64,000 nucleotides of DNA from Paenibacillus methanolicus (GTDB taxonomy: Bacteria; Bacillota; Bacilli; Paenibacillales; Paenibacillaceae): contig NZ_VNHS01000020.1 of NCBI RefSeq assembly GCF_008124765.1, positions 1-64,000 of the forward strand. Reading direction: 5' to 3'. Below, in pieces: positions 26,107-34,005 of this stretch. The translations under genes were made by a program, and so were the position numbers. Numbering within the stretch: the first letter of the stretch is position 1; the number at the start of each line of letters is the position of its first letter. A model generated the notes under the pieces. It was not told where the DNA came from, did no database searches, and saw only the letters and a program-made list of their open reading frames with translations.

Positions 26107-26964
26107 ATGAAGGGCGATCGCAAGTATATCTTTATGTTTTTGTTGCCGGCGGCACTGTTGATGTCCGCTTTCGTGTACTACCCGTTCTTAAAAAGCCTCT
26201 ACCTCAGCTTCTTCCGGACCAACGGCTTCTTCGACAAGAAGTTCGTCGGATTCGAGAACTACACGCGGTTGTTCACCGACAGCCAGCTCGGCGCCGCGAC
26301 GCTTCATACGCTCGAAATCATGCTTTACGTCATCATTTTCCAAGTCGGCATCGCGCTCGTCCTGGCCGTCATGGTCGACAACATCAGCAAGGGCAAAGGA
26401 TTCTTCCGCACCGTCTTCTTCTTCCCGATCGTCATCTCCGGCGCGGCGATCTCCCTGCTGTTCGTCCTGATCTACAACTACCAGTTCGGCCTGCTGAACG
26501 GCTTCCTCGCGAAGCTTGGCATCGAGAAAATTCTATGGATGAGCGAGACCGGTTCGCTCAAGGCCATTGCCGTCCCGACCGTCTGGCACTACGTGGGCTT
26601 CTACTTCGTCCTGTTCCTGACGGCCATGTCCAAAATTCCGTCCGACTTCTACGAAGCGGCCAAGCTCGAAGGCATTACCGGCTTCAAGAAAACGATTCAT
26701 ATTACGATTCCGCTTATCTTGAGCGACATTAAAGTCGTCCTTATCCTAGCCATTACAGGTACGCTTAAAGTATTCGATTTCATCTGGATTTTGGCCCGCG
26801 GCCAGAACGGCACCGAAGTACTCGGCACCTATATGTACAAGAAAGCGATGGTCGACTTGAACTTCGGATATGGCTCCACGATCGCGGTCTACATCGTCGT
26901 GTTCGGCGTTGTTCTTTCCTTGGTCACCAACCGGTTGCTGAAGAAAGAAGATATCACATACTAA
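26107..26964 (+). CDS. Sugar ABC transporter permease (UgpA/MsmF-like)
   Basis: 285 residues, six helices. The N-terminus KYIFMFLLPAALLMSAFVYYPFLKSLYLSFF is typical of MalF/UgpA-type sugar permeases. The ATPase-contact EAA loop reads YEAAKLEGITGFKKTIHITIPLI, with the conserved EAA and G. The start at 26107 follows AGGTGATGG; the frame is open 45 bases further without a ribosome site. It pairs with the next permease, 22 bases downstream. Confidence 0.93.
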   Translation: MKGDRKYIFMFLLPAALLMSAFVYYPFLKSLYLSFFRTNGFFDKKFVGFENYTRLFTDSQLGAATLHTLEIMLYVIIFQVGIALVLAVMVDNISKGKGFFRTVFFFPIVISGAAISLLFVLIYNYQFGLLNGFLAKLGIEKILWMSETGSLKAIAVPTVWHYVGFYFVLFLTAMSKIPSDFYEAAKLEGITGFKKTIHITIPLILSDIKVVLILAITGTLKVFDFIWILARGQNGTEVLGTYMYKKAMVDLNFGYGSTIAVYIVVFGVVLSLVTNRLLKKEDITY

Positions 26965-26986
26965 GCTCTTATAGGGGTGTAAGGTC

Positions 26987-27862
26987 ATGCAGCAAACTCA
27001 TGCAGGGACGCCTGAACACGTCCAACCGACTGCCAGAAGAACCGTCTCCTTCGGCTCGATATTCACCTATCTGTGCCTGGCTCTCTGGTCATTGACGACG
27101 ATATATCCGCTTTTCTGGATCGTGAACAACTCGTTTAAAATATCCAGGGACGTTATGAATAACTCGTTCGCGATCGCGCTCAAGCCGGTGTTGACCAATT
27201 ACACCAACGCGTTCGATCGCATCGATATCGGGAAGAGCTACGTGAACAGCTTGATCATGTCCATCAGCACCGTGACCCTCGTGCTCGTGCTGGGCGGTCT
27301 CGCCGCTTACATCATGGCGCGGTTCCACTTCCGCGGCAAGACGATCGTGCAATCCATACTCGTGGCCACGCTGCTCATACCGGCCTTCGCGACGGTCGTG
27401 CCGGTCTACGAGCTGCTGATCAAGTGGAAGCTGGTCAACACGTATTGGGGACTCATTCTCCCGCAAACGGCCGGCAACCTGACCTTCGCGATTCTCGTTA
27501 TCGCGGCCTACATGGCAACGATACCGAAGGACCTCGAAGAAGCGGCCTTCATCGACGGCTGCAACCGGTTCTCGATGTTCACGAAAGTATTTCTGCCCAT
27601 CTCCAGACCCGTCTTCGCGTCGGCAAGCATCTTCGTCTTCCTCTGGTCGTACAACGATCTGTTCTCCGCCTTGATCTTCGTCAACAAAGAGAACGTGCGG
27701 CCGATCGTCGCCCTGCTCAACGAAATCAGCTCGCAGTACGGCACCGACTTCGGTCTGATGGCCTCCGCCGTCTCGCTGACGGTCATTCCGGTCCTGATCG
27801 TGTATCTGTTCATCCAACGCTTCATCGAGAAAGGCATGACGGAAGGCGCAATTAAAGGCTAA
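26987..27862 (+). CDS. Sugar ABC transporter permease (UgpE/MsmG-like)
   Basis: 291 residues, six helices. TIYPLFWIVNNSFK in helix 1 and the EAA loop LEEAAFIDGCNRFSMFTKVFLPISRPV are typical of the MalG/UgpE side of sugar importers, and FLWSYNDLFSALIF is the usual helix after the loop. It is the last gene of the operon, followed by a strong terminator. With no ATPase encoded here, a shared MsmX-type ATPase from elsewhere probably powers it. Confidence 0.93.
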   Translation: MQQTHAGTPEHVQPTARRTVSFGSIFTYLCLALWSLTTIYPLFWIVNNSFKISRDVMNNSFAIALKPVLTNYTNAFDRIDIGKSYVNSLIMSISTVTLVLVLGGLAAYIMARFHFRGKTIVQSILVATLLIPAFATVVPVYELLIKWKLVNTYWGLILPQTAGNLTFAILVIAAYMATIPKDLEEAAFIDGCNRFSMFTKVFLPISRPVFASASIFVFLWSYNDLFSALIFVNKENVRPIVALLNEISSQYGTDFGLMASAVSLTVIPVLIVYLFIQRFIEKGMTEGAIKG

Positions 27863-27931
27863 TACGACATCGTGTTCATCCACCGCTCAGACAGCGAAGC
27901 AGTCTGCGGCAAGCATCGCAATTGTGCACGA

Positions 27932-27975
27932 GGGCAGCCCCACAGGTCGATAGACCGGCGGGGCTGCCCTTTTTT
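27932..27975 (+). terminator. Terminator of the first sugar ABC operon
   Basis: GGGCAGCCCC (27932-27941) pairs with GGGGCTGCCC (27960-27969), followed by six T. Confidence 0.9.
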
Positions 27976-28101
27976 AATAGGGTAATGGTCGGCGGAAGCG
28001 TGTCACGTTGGCCATTCACCAAAAGAACGTCCGGGGCATTAATTATCATTAAAAGCCTAAGTTGGACGGCGCTTGGCTCCGTCCCTAAGGAGACGGATTG
28101 C

Positions 28102-28410
28102 ATGAGCAAACGAAAGGCGACGACGCGCCAGGTCGCCACGGCCGCCGCTACCGCCGCGCCGGCGGTAGCGGCAGCAGCGCCTGCGGGCGAGCCCAGCGCG
28201 TCGGCCAAACTCGCCTTGGTCGCGGGAGCCCTCTCGACGTTCGCGGACGCGCTCGGCACGCTGTCGGCCGCGCTTGCCATCGAGGAAGGGGCGGCCTCCG
28301 AGGCGGAACAGCGGCTGGCCGCGCGCGAGCAGGAGGAGAAGCTCGCCCGCATGCAGCGGCAGATCGACGAATTGACGCGAACGGTGGAACGATTGGCGAA
28401 GAAGAAATGA
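28102..28410 (+). CDS. Ala-rich small protein with C-terminal coiled coil
   Basis: 102 residues. A basic start (MSKRKATTRQ) leads into an Ala/Pro-rich stretch, then a helical segment (KLALVAGALSTFADALGTLSAALAIEE) and a charged C-terminal helix with heptad pattern (EEKLARMQRQIDELTRTVERLAKKK), probably a coiled coil. AAGGAGA lies 10 bases before the ATG. No family was recognised; composition resembles small Paenibacillus proteins of unknown role. It stands alone between two terminators. Confidence 0.6.
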   Translation: MSKRKATTRQVATAAATAAPAVAAAAPAGEPSASAKLALVAGALSTFADALGTLSAALAIEEGAASEAEQRLAAREQEEKLARMQRQIDELTRTVERLAKKK

Positions 28411-28458
28411 ACGACCCGATAACGCTCGCGGCGCGGGTTAGTTAGGCGCATCGCACAA

Positions 28459-28490
28459 GACAAGGCCGCCGGTTGACCGGCGGCCTTGTC
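28459..28490 (+). terminator. Hairpin after the Ala-rich gene
   Basis: GACAAGGCCGCCGG (28459-28472) and CCGGCGGCCTTGTC (28477-28490) form a perfect 14-base stem with a 4-base loop. The T-run afterward is short (TTG). Confidence 0.7.
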
Positions 28491-28538
28491 TTGCCATATA
28501 GGGAAGCGCGTCCCTTGACCCGGCGGCCGCAGCTTCGT

Positions 28539-28970
28539 CTAACGCAAATCGCGAATGCCCGTATGCGCCGTCACGACGATCTGCTCGAACCGCTTATCGT
28601 CCGCATACCCGCTTATCGCCTTCTCTGCAATCGGTCGCTTGGAGCGAAAAGCGCATCAGGGGACCATCCATATTCGGCACGTTCGGGGTTGGTGGCCGAT
28701 TACGAATGAAGGGGAAAGTTCGAGCGCGCCCGCGCTGAAATTAAAGATCGGCTGATTGGACGGCACGAACGCGTAATCCTCGTCGAAAGCGTGATTGTCG
28801 AGCGTAAGACCGGGTCGCCCCGCCCCATATCAAGCGTATAGACCGGAGACGTCTAGAGTCCCGTTCGGCGCTTCCAACCCGAGCAGTTCGGCATACCACC
28901 TTACGGAACGATTCAAATCGGCGACATGCACGAATATCGTATCGATGCGGTTGTCGATCGGCTTCCTCAT
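28539..28970 (-). pseudogene. Glyoxalase/bleomycin-resistance (VOC) gene, broken by several frameshifts
   Basis: From an ATG at 28970 with GGAGGTG upstream, the reverse strand encodes MRKPIDNRIDTIFVHVADLN and RSVRWYAELLGLEAPNG, a VOC N-terminus, then a stop at about 28842. Shifted frames continue the same protein: LDMGRGDPVL, then LTLDNHAFDEDYAFVPSNQP and IFNFSAGALE, and after further shifts KRFEQIVVTAHTGIRDLR ending at 28539. The total span of 432 bases matches an intact VOC protein of about 143 residues. At least three frame changes mean decay rather than one sequencing error. Function lost. Confidence 0.85.
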
Positions 28971-29019
28971 TGATTCGCACCTCCACATTGTACGGACCTT
29001 CTTAGCCCCGCCGTTTCTT

Positions 29020-29355
29020 TTATCGCTCGAAATAGGCTCTCACCGCCTTCTTCGGCGCCACCCAGCCCCAAGCGGCTTCGATCAATTCCCGAACCTGTCC
29101 GGCCTCCGCCGTCTCCACCCGGACATGCATGTAGCTCAGATGCGCGAATCCCTCCGGCACGCCATACGTCTCCGGCTTGGCGCTCGCAAGCAGCGCCCGT
29201 TCCTCCTTCGTCGTCTTGACGGTTAACGTGCGCCCGTCCGCTTGAATAATGGCGAAAATCTTCCCGTTCACGCGGAACGACGGCTTGCCCCCGTGATCCG
29301 TTTCCTCCGTCCCCGGCAAGGCCAGCGCGATCGCTCGCGCTTCGGCGATGTTCAT
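29020..29355 (-). CDS. MmcQ/YjbR family DNA-binding-like protein
   Basis: 111 residues. The N-terminal pattern ARAIALALPGTEETDHGGKPSFRVNGKIFAII and the middle LTVKTTKEERALL...YGVPEGFAHLSYMHVRVE are characteristic of the MmcQ/YjbR (CyaY-like fold) family, found widely with unproven function. GAGGGGGAAG precedes the ATG at 29355. It lies near the broken VOC gene in the same direction. Confidence 0.85.
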   Translation of the reverse strand: MNIAEARAIALALPGTEETDHGGKPSFRVNGKIFAIIQADGRTLTVKTTKEERALLASAKPETYGVPEGFAHLSYMHVRVETAEAGQVRELIEAAWGWVAPKKAVRAYFER

Positions 29356-29425
29356 CACGCTTCCCCCTCGATCGCTCACAATATTATACTAGTATTCGTC
29401 CAATAACTTCCAAATCCTCTCGCAC

Positions 29426-29466
29426 AAAAAGCCAGCTTCTCGCGTACGGGAAGTTGGCTTTTTTCG
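29426..29466 (-). terminator. Terminator of the alcohol dehydrogenase gene
   Basis: AAAAGCCAGCTTCTC pairs with GGGAAGTTGGCTTTT (29427-29463) with one G-U pair; A and T runs on both sides. It serves the leftward dehydrogenase gene that ends at 29511. Confidence 0.75.
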
Positions 29467-29510
29467 GGTTTGCTCGCTTATAGGACTCGCTGTCTTGTCC
29501 GGTTCGCCGG

Positions 29511-30653
29511 TTACGGCTTGAGCACGATTTTGATCGCATTGTCCACCTTATTGTTGAAAATGCGGTAGGCGTGCGCGGCGTCGTCTAACGGCAGCCGCTG
29601 GGTGATGATGTCCGTCGGGTCGAACTTCTCCTCCTTGATCATCCGGTACAGCTCGGGCATGTAATGAATGATCGGCGCTTGCCCCATCCTGAGCGTAATG
29701 TTCCGGCTGAACAGGTCCCCGAACGGAAACGCGTTGTAATTCGTCCCGTACACGCCCGTCACTTGAATGGTGCCCGCCTTGCGCACCAGCTTGGCCGCCA
29801 TGCGAAACGCGCCGAGTCCGCCGCCTTGCAGCTTGAGCATCGTCTCGATCTTCTCCAGCACCGTCTTCTCAGCATCCAGCCCGACCGCGTCGATGACGAC
29901 GTCCGCCCCGCCCCGGGTCTCCTCCTGCAGATGGCCGAGCAAATCGTCGTGCGTCTTGAAGTTATACGTCTCGACCCGATTCGTGCGGCGCGCGTGCTCC
30001 AGCCGGTAATCGACGTGGTCGATGGCGATGACCCGTTTCGCGCCCTTCATCCAGGCGAATTTCTGGGCGAGCAGGCCGACCGGCCCGCATCCGAGGATAA
30101 TGACGGTATCGCCGGGCTTCACGCCGGCAGACTCGACGCTCCAATACGCCGTCGGGACGATGTCCGAGAGGAACAGCAGCTTCTCGTCCTCCATCTCGGC
30201 GTCCTCCGGCACCTTGAACGGCACGAAATTCCCGTACGGCACCCGCATGTATTCGGCCTGTCCGCCCGCGTAACCGCCGTACGTCTCCGAGTATCCGAAG
30301 TAGCCGCCCGTCTGGCCGTGCAGGAATTCGTTCGAATTGTCGCATTGACTCTCCAGCTGATGCCGGCAGAACCAGCAGGCTCCGCAAGAGACGTTGAACG
30401 GAATGATGACCCGGTCGCCTTTCTTGACGCGCGTCACGTCCGGACCGACCGCCTCGACGATGCCCATTGGCTCATGGCCGATGACGAAATCGTCCGGCAC
30501 ATTCGGGATTTCTCCGTTGTAAATATGCAAATCCGACCCGCAGATCGTCGTCGTCGTAATTCGCACGAGAACATCGTCCGCCTTCTGCAGCGTCGGGTCC
30601 TCCACTTCTTTTACTTTCACGTGCTTCATGCCTTGATACGTTAAGGCTTTCAT
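29511..30653 (-). CDS. Zinc-dependent alcohol/formaldehyde dehydrogenase-like protein
   Basis: 380 residues, medium-chain dehydrogenase. Catalytic zinc ligands are in TICGSDLH (Cys38) and GHEPMG (His-Glu). The structural-zinc Cys cluster is CGACWFCRHQLESQC. The Rossmann fold GCGPVGLLAQ gives the NAD(P) site. Length and GGYAGGQAEYMRVPYGNF match the glutathione-independent formaldehyde dehydrogenase/threonine-dehydrogenase-like group, so oxidation of a short aldehyde or alcohol is likely, but the substrate is not proved. It stands alone with its own terminator. Confidence 0.9.
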   Translation of the reverse strand: MKALTYQGMKHVKVKEVEDPTLQKADDVLVRITTTTICGSDLHIYNGEIPNVPDDFVIGHEPMGIVEAVGPDVTRVKKGDRVIIPFNVSCGACWFCRHQLESQCDNSNEFLHGQTGGYFGYSETYGGYAGGQAEYMRVPYGNFVPFKVPEDAEMEDEKLLFLSDIVPTAYWSVESAGVKPGDTVIILGCGPVGLLAQKFAWMKGAKRVIAIDHVDYRLEHARRTNRVETYNFKTHDDLLGHLQEETRGGADVVIDAVGLDAEKTVLEKIETMLKLQGGGLGAFRMAAKLVRKAGTIQVTGVYGTNYNAFPFGDLFSRNITLRMGQAPIIHYMPELYRMIKEEKFDPTDIITQRLPLDDAAHAYRIFNNKVDNAIKIVLKP

Positions 30654-30728
30654 CGGTTAATCCCCCTCTGGCGCGAACTCTTCCAGAGTTTCCCCTGTTC
30701 AGGGAGGGATATACGGCGCCTTGGCGCT

Positions 30729-31004
30729 TCAGCGCTTCCAGACGTCTTCGAATTCCCCGTGTCGGCGGAATAGCGCGTGCGCGAACGAACAAGCCGGCAC
30801 GATCCGCTTGCCGGACGCCCGCGCATGATCGACGACCTGCCGAACGAGCTCGTCGCCAAGCTTCTGGCCGCGCATCGACGGATCCACGTAGGTGTGATCG
30901 ATAATCAGCGTGTCCTGCCCGTCTTCGGCGAACGTAATTTCGCCCACCGCCGTTCCGTTCTCCCGGATGATGAAGCCGTTGCCTTCCTTTACCGTCTCCC
31001 GCAT
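30729..31004 (-). CDS. YjdJ-type GNAT N-acetyltransferase
   Basis: 91 residues, the short single-domain YjdJ-like form of the GNAT fold. Motif A is YVDPSMRGQKLGDELVRQVVDHARASGKRIVPACSFA; the R-G-Q-x-L-G acetyl-CoA loop is intact. The ATG at 31004 has AAGGAGG six bases upstream; one 6 bases earlier abuts that site. Substrate unknown. A paralogue lies at 44782-45156 with the same RGQGLA/RIIPSCSYA pattern. Confidence 0.88.
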   Translation of the reverse strand: MRETVKEGNGFIIRENGTAVGEITFAEDGQDTLIIDHTYVDPSMRGQKLGDELVRQVVDHARASGKRIVPACSFAHALFRRHGEFEDVWKR

Positions 31005-31081
31005 GAACATCCTCCTTAGGTTGTGCGATCCAGCTCGCTAGATTAGTATGCGTCCCGGCCGGCGGCGCAATGCCGGCTAGG

Positions 31082-32605
31082 TTAGGACGTCTGCACCGCC
31101 GGAAGGTCGATCGTAGCCGTCGTCCCCGCGCCAACCCGGCTGTCTATAATGAGGCTGCCGCCGTAGCTGTCGAGAATTTGCTTGCAGACGACGAGGCCCA
31201 GCCCCGTCCCGGTGCTCTTCATCGTGAAGAACGGCACGAACAACTTGCGCAGCGTCTCCGCCGACATGCCCTTGCCGGTGTCCGCGATCCGAATGCGGAT
31301 GCGATCGCCCTCTTCCGCCGCCTTGATCGAGATTTCTCCGCCGCCCTCCAACGCTTCCAGCGCGTTCTTGCTCAGGTTGAGCAGCACCTGCTTGAAGTGA
31401 TCCCGGGAGATCGAGACGCGCAGCGGATAGGCCGGCAGGGCAGCCGTCACGCGGGCATGCTGCAGCTGCGCCTCCGACTCGAACAGGGGCAAGACCTCCT
31501 TCATCACGTCCTGCACGACGATCGTCTCTTTCCGAAGGCCCGCGGGCTTGCCGATCAGCAGCAGCTCGCTGACGATGTCGTTGATCCGGTTCACTTCCGT
31601 CTGAATGAGCGCGAAATAATACTGATCCCGTTCGTCGGTATACTTCTGACTCAGCAGCGAGATGAAGCCTTTGATGCCGGTCAGCGGATTGCGGATTTCG
31701 TGCGCCGTCCCCGCGGCGATCGTGCCGATGAGCTTCAGCTTGTCTGCTTCGATTCGCGCGAGCTCGCGGTCCACCCTCCTCTTGGCGAGAACCGCCTTGA
31801 CCAAGAAAAAGACGCAGTTAAGAATAACCAACACGGCGGCCGCGTAAATCAGGTACGGCTTCCAAACGGCGTTCGCGTAATCCAGCGCCAGCGTCGCTTC
31901 GACCTGCCACGGCACGGCTTCGAGAAGAATCGAGGAGGACACCGTGTGGCCGTCCGCGGCCAAGTCCTCCGTCTGCAGCAGCACATGGCCGGACCGGTCA
32001 TACATCCGCACGTTCTCGTCCCGCACCAGATGCTGAAGACCCTTCTGCATCTCGCCGATTTGAAGACTGCCGATAATGACGTGCCGAATATTCCCCGAAT
32101 GGGAGGGGATCGGGGTTGCGATCGAGACGTAATATTGCCCCGTCCCTTGGCCGAAATGCGGCTCCGATACCTGCCGCTTGCGCGTCAGCAGCGCCAGCCT
32201 GAACTCCGCGCGTCCCGACACATTGCCTTTGATCTCGGACGGATTCGACGAACTGACGATGTCGCCGTTCGCGTCGGCGATATAGAAGCCGGAGAACCGC
32301 TGGTCCACCTGGTGAGTGGCGGCCAGCATCCGCTCCATCAGCTCGCTGTTCTCCGGTTCCCCGCTCAAGTAAATCGACAAGCTCTCCATGCGGCCGATCG
32401 TCTCGCTGAAGAAACTCTCCACATAGAGCGCGTGCACGCCGGAAAGCTGCCGGGCCGTATCGCCCAGTTCATCGTAGGCGCTGTTCGTCTTCACTTGCAG
32501 AAACGTCAAGCTGAACAGGCCCATCGGCACGAGCACGATCAAGAAATATAGAAGTCCGGTATGACGGGGTGATAGTTGCTTGGCGGCTATAGTCAATTTT
32601 GACAA
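31082..32605 (-). CDS. Orphan sensor histidine kinase (Cache sensor, KinE-like)
   Basis: 507 residues, start TTG with AAGGAG just upstream. Two membrane helices (about 17-38 and 250-272) enclose a Cache-type extracellular domain of about 210 residues. There is no clear HAMP. HisKA has the phospho-acceptor His302 in GTAHEIRNPLTGIKGF, and the ATPase has N-box NLSKNALEAL, G1 DTGKGM and G2 GTGLGL. The kinase core resembles sporulation phosphorelay kinases (KinA-E). No response regulator gene is adjacent, which fits input to a phosphorelay. Confidence 0.9.
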   Translation of the reverse strand: MSKLTIAAKQLSPRHTGLLYFLIVLVPMGLFSLTFLQVKTNSAYDELGDTARQLSGVHALYVESFFSETIGRMESLSIYLSGEPENSELMERMLAATHQVDQRFSGFYIADANGDIVSSSNPSEIKGNVSGRAEFRLALLTRKRQVSEPHFGQGTGQYYVSIATPIPSHSGNIRHVIIGSLQIGEMQKGLQHLVRDENVRMYDRSGHVLLQTEDLAADGHTVSSSILLEAVPWQVEATLALDYANAVWKPYLIYAAAVLVILNCVFFLVKAVLAKRRVDRELARIEADKLKLIGTIAAGTAHEIRNPLTGIKGFISLLSQKYTDERDQYYFALIQTEVNRINDIVSELLLIGKPAGLRKETIVVQDVMKEVLPLFESEAQLQHARVTAALPAYPLRVSISRDHFKQVLLNLSKNALEALEGGGEISIKAAEEGDRIRIRIADTGKGMSAETLRKLFVPFFTMKSTGTGLGLVVCKQILDSYGGSLIIDSRVGAGTTATIDLPAVQTS

Positions 32606-32699
32606 TTGCTCCTTATGCTAGGGTAAAAGGCATAGCGCCCCACTTGTATCATAGCAGTTGACCCGGACCGCTACAACAGCGCGCTTGCCTCCTCCCGGA

Positions 32700-33794
32700 T
32701 CAAGCCGCTAAGACGAAGATCCGCTCGCCCACGAGCCGGAAGGCCAGCGAACCGCCATCGCCCGGCAAAGCGCCATACGCCCGCACCGTCCGGTCTTCTC
32801 CCGGCACAAGCCGCAGCGTCTCCCCGCCTACTCGCACGACCGCTTCTTTGCGGAGCCCGTCCCATGCGACCGTGCCTTTATCCCGCAGCCAGTCGCGCAG
32901 CGGCCGCCAACCGCCGCTGCGCTCGCCGGCCAGCTGCTCCGCGCGCGCCAGCGCGGCCGCCGTCCATGTCCGCTGCCACTTGTCCGGTCCAAGCCGGAAC
33001 GTCGCGAGCTTCGCCTCGCCGTCCAGAACGGCGAACCGGTACCCCTTCGCCTTGTAGTAAGCGATAATGGCGGGCAGCGCCTTCACGCTCTCGCCGTGGC
33101 CCGCGCCGTCGTGCATCAGCACCGTGACTTCGCGCGCCAGCGTGGAGGCCTTGACCGTCTTGACGATCTCGGACGCGGGCACGTTCTTGCGCCGCGAATC
33201 GCCCGAATCGACGTTCCAATCGGCAATCCGGTAGCCCGCCTGCTCCAGCAGCTCGAAATAATGCGCGTCGAAATTGCCGTACGTGCCGCCCGGCGCCCGC
33301 AGCAGCGATACCGGCTTGCCGGCGATCCGTTCGAGAATCGCGTCCGTCTGCCGCGCTTGCCGCCAGAACCCTTCGAAATCGCGATACAATTCCTCATAAC
33401 GATGATTATAGGTATGATTGCCCAATGCGTGCCCTTCCCGGACGACTCGCTTCACGGTCGACTCGCGCCGCTCCGCCTCCTGCCCGAGTACGAAGAACGT
33501 CGCTTTCACCCGCTCCTTCGCCAGGATGTCCAGCACCTGCGGCGTCCACTTGCTAGGACCGTCGTCGAAAGTCAAATAAACGACCGGCCGCGATGTATCC
33601 GCCTTGCCGGATGCCAGCGCGGCTGCCGATGCGCGCGCCGCGGGCTCCCCCGTCTGCGGCCGCGTTACGCTGGCTGCCCGTTCGCTCGTCCCGCTGCTCC
33701 ATGCCGTCCCGCTATTGGTAACCGACAGCAGCGCGCCGATCGCAACCAACAGCGCCACCCCCGCAGTCATCATCATTCGTCCCCGTAGCTTCAT
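32700..33794 (-). CDS. Secreted polysaccharide deacetylase (CE4) with stalk domain
   Basis: 364 residues. N-terminal membrane/signal helix (MMMTAGVALLVAIGALLSV), an Ala/Thr linker, then a NodB-type CE4 domain: TFDDGPS (catalytic Asp77, metal Asp78), HTYNH (metal His127 and His131), RAPGG and the C-terminal LMHDG. All motifs are intact, so it should remove N-acetyl groups from peptidoglycan or a similar polymer. The last ~60 residues (VAWDGLRKEAVVRVGGETLRL) resemble the copper-amine-oxidase N-terminal stalk found in Paenibacillus surface enzymes. Confidence 0.92.
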   Translation of the reverse strand: MKLRGRMMMTAGVALLVAIGALLSVTNSGTAWSSGTSERAASVTRPQTGEPAARASAAALASGKADTSRPVVYLTFDDGPSKWTPQVLDILAKERVKATFFVLGQEAERRESTVKRVVREGHALGNHTYNHRYEELYRDFEGFWRQARQTDAILERIAGKPVSLLRAPGGTYGNFDAHYFELLEQAGYRIADWNVDSGDSRRKNVPASEIVKTVKASTLAREVTVLMHDGAGHGESVKALPAIIAYYKAKGYRFAVLDGEAKLATFRLGPDKWQRTWTAAALARAEQLAGERSGGWRPLRDWLRDKGTVAWDGLRKEAVVRVGGETLRLVPGEDRTVRAYGALPGDGGSLAFRLVGERIFVLAA

Positions 33795-33903
33795 CGTCTA
33801 CCATCCTCTCAACTCTAGCTTCTATGAGCTTGATAGAGTATATGGCGGACGAGGGGAAAGTAGGACTGATTCCGCTACGTCTTCACCGAATCATCACGAG
33901 CGC

Positions 33904-33932
33904 TTTACACGGATGATCATCCCGGCTATAAT
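33904..33932 (+). promoter_or_regulatory. Near-consensus promoter of the wHTH-GyrB-like gene
   Basis: TTTACA (33904-33909), 17-base spacer, TATAAT (33927-33932). The spacer contains the perfect 12-base palindrome GGATGATCATCC (33911-33922). Confidence 0.85.
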
Positions 33933-33948
33933 GTAATTACGTAATTAC
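33933..33948. promoter_or_regulatory. Tandem palindromic octamer GTAATTAC at the transcription start
   Basis: GTAATTAC occurs twice head-to-tail (33933-33940 and 33941-33948), directly after the -10 box and covering the expected start site. Each octamer is itself a palindrome. This is a good candidate operator for autoregulation by the winged-helix protein encoded 57 bases downstream. Confidence 0.7.
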
Positions 33949-34005
33949 GTCTTTAGATAATTGTTAGAATTGAATCACCAACTTCTTCGTAAAGGGGTAT
34001 TGACG

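Noticed and set aside
31070..32551. 493-codon forward frame opposite the sensor kinase
   Set aside because: Composition is Arg/His/Gln-rich shadow sequence, and the reverse strand encodes a complete histidine kinase.
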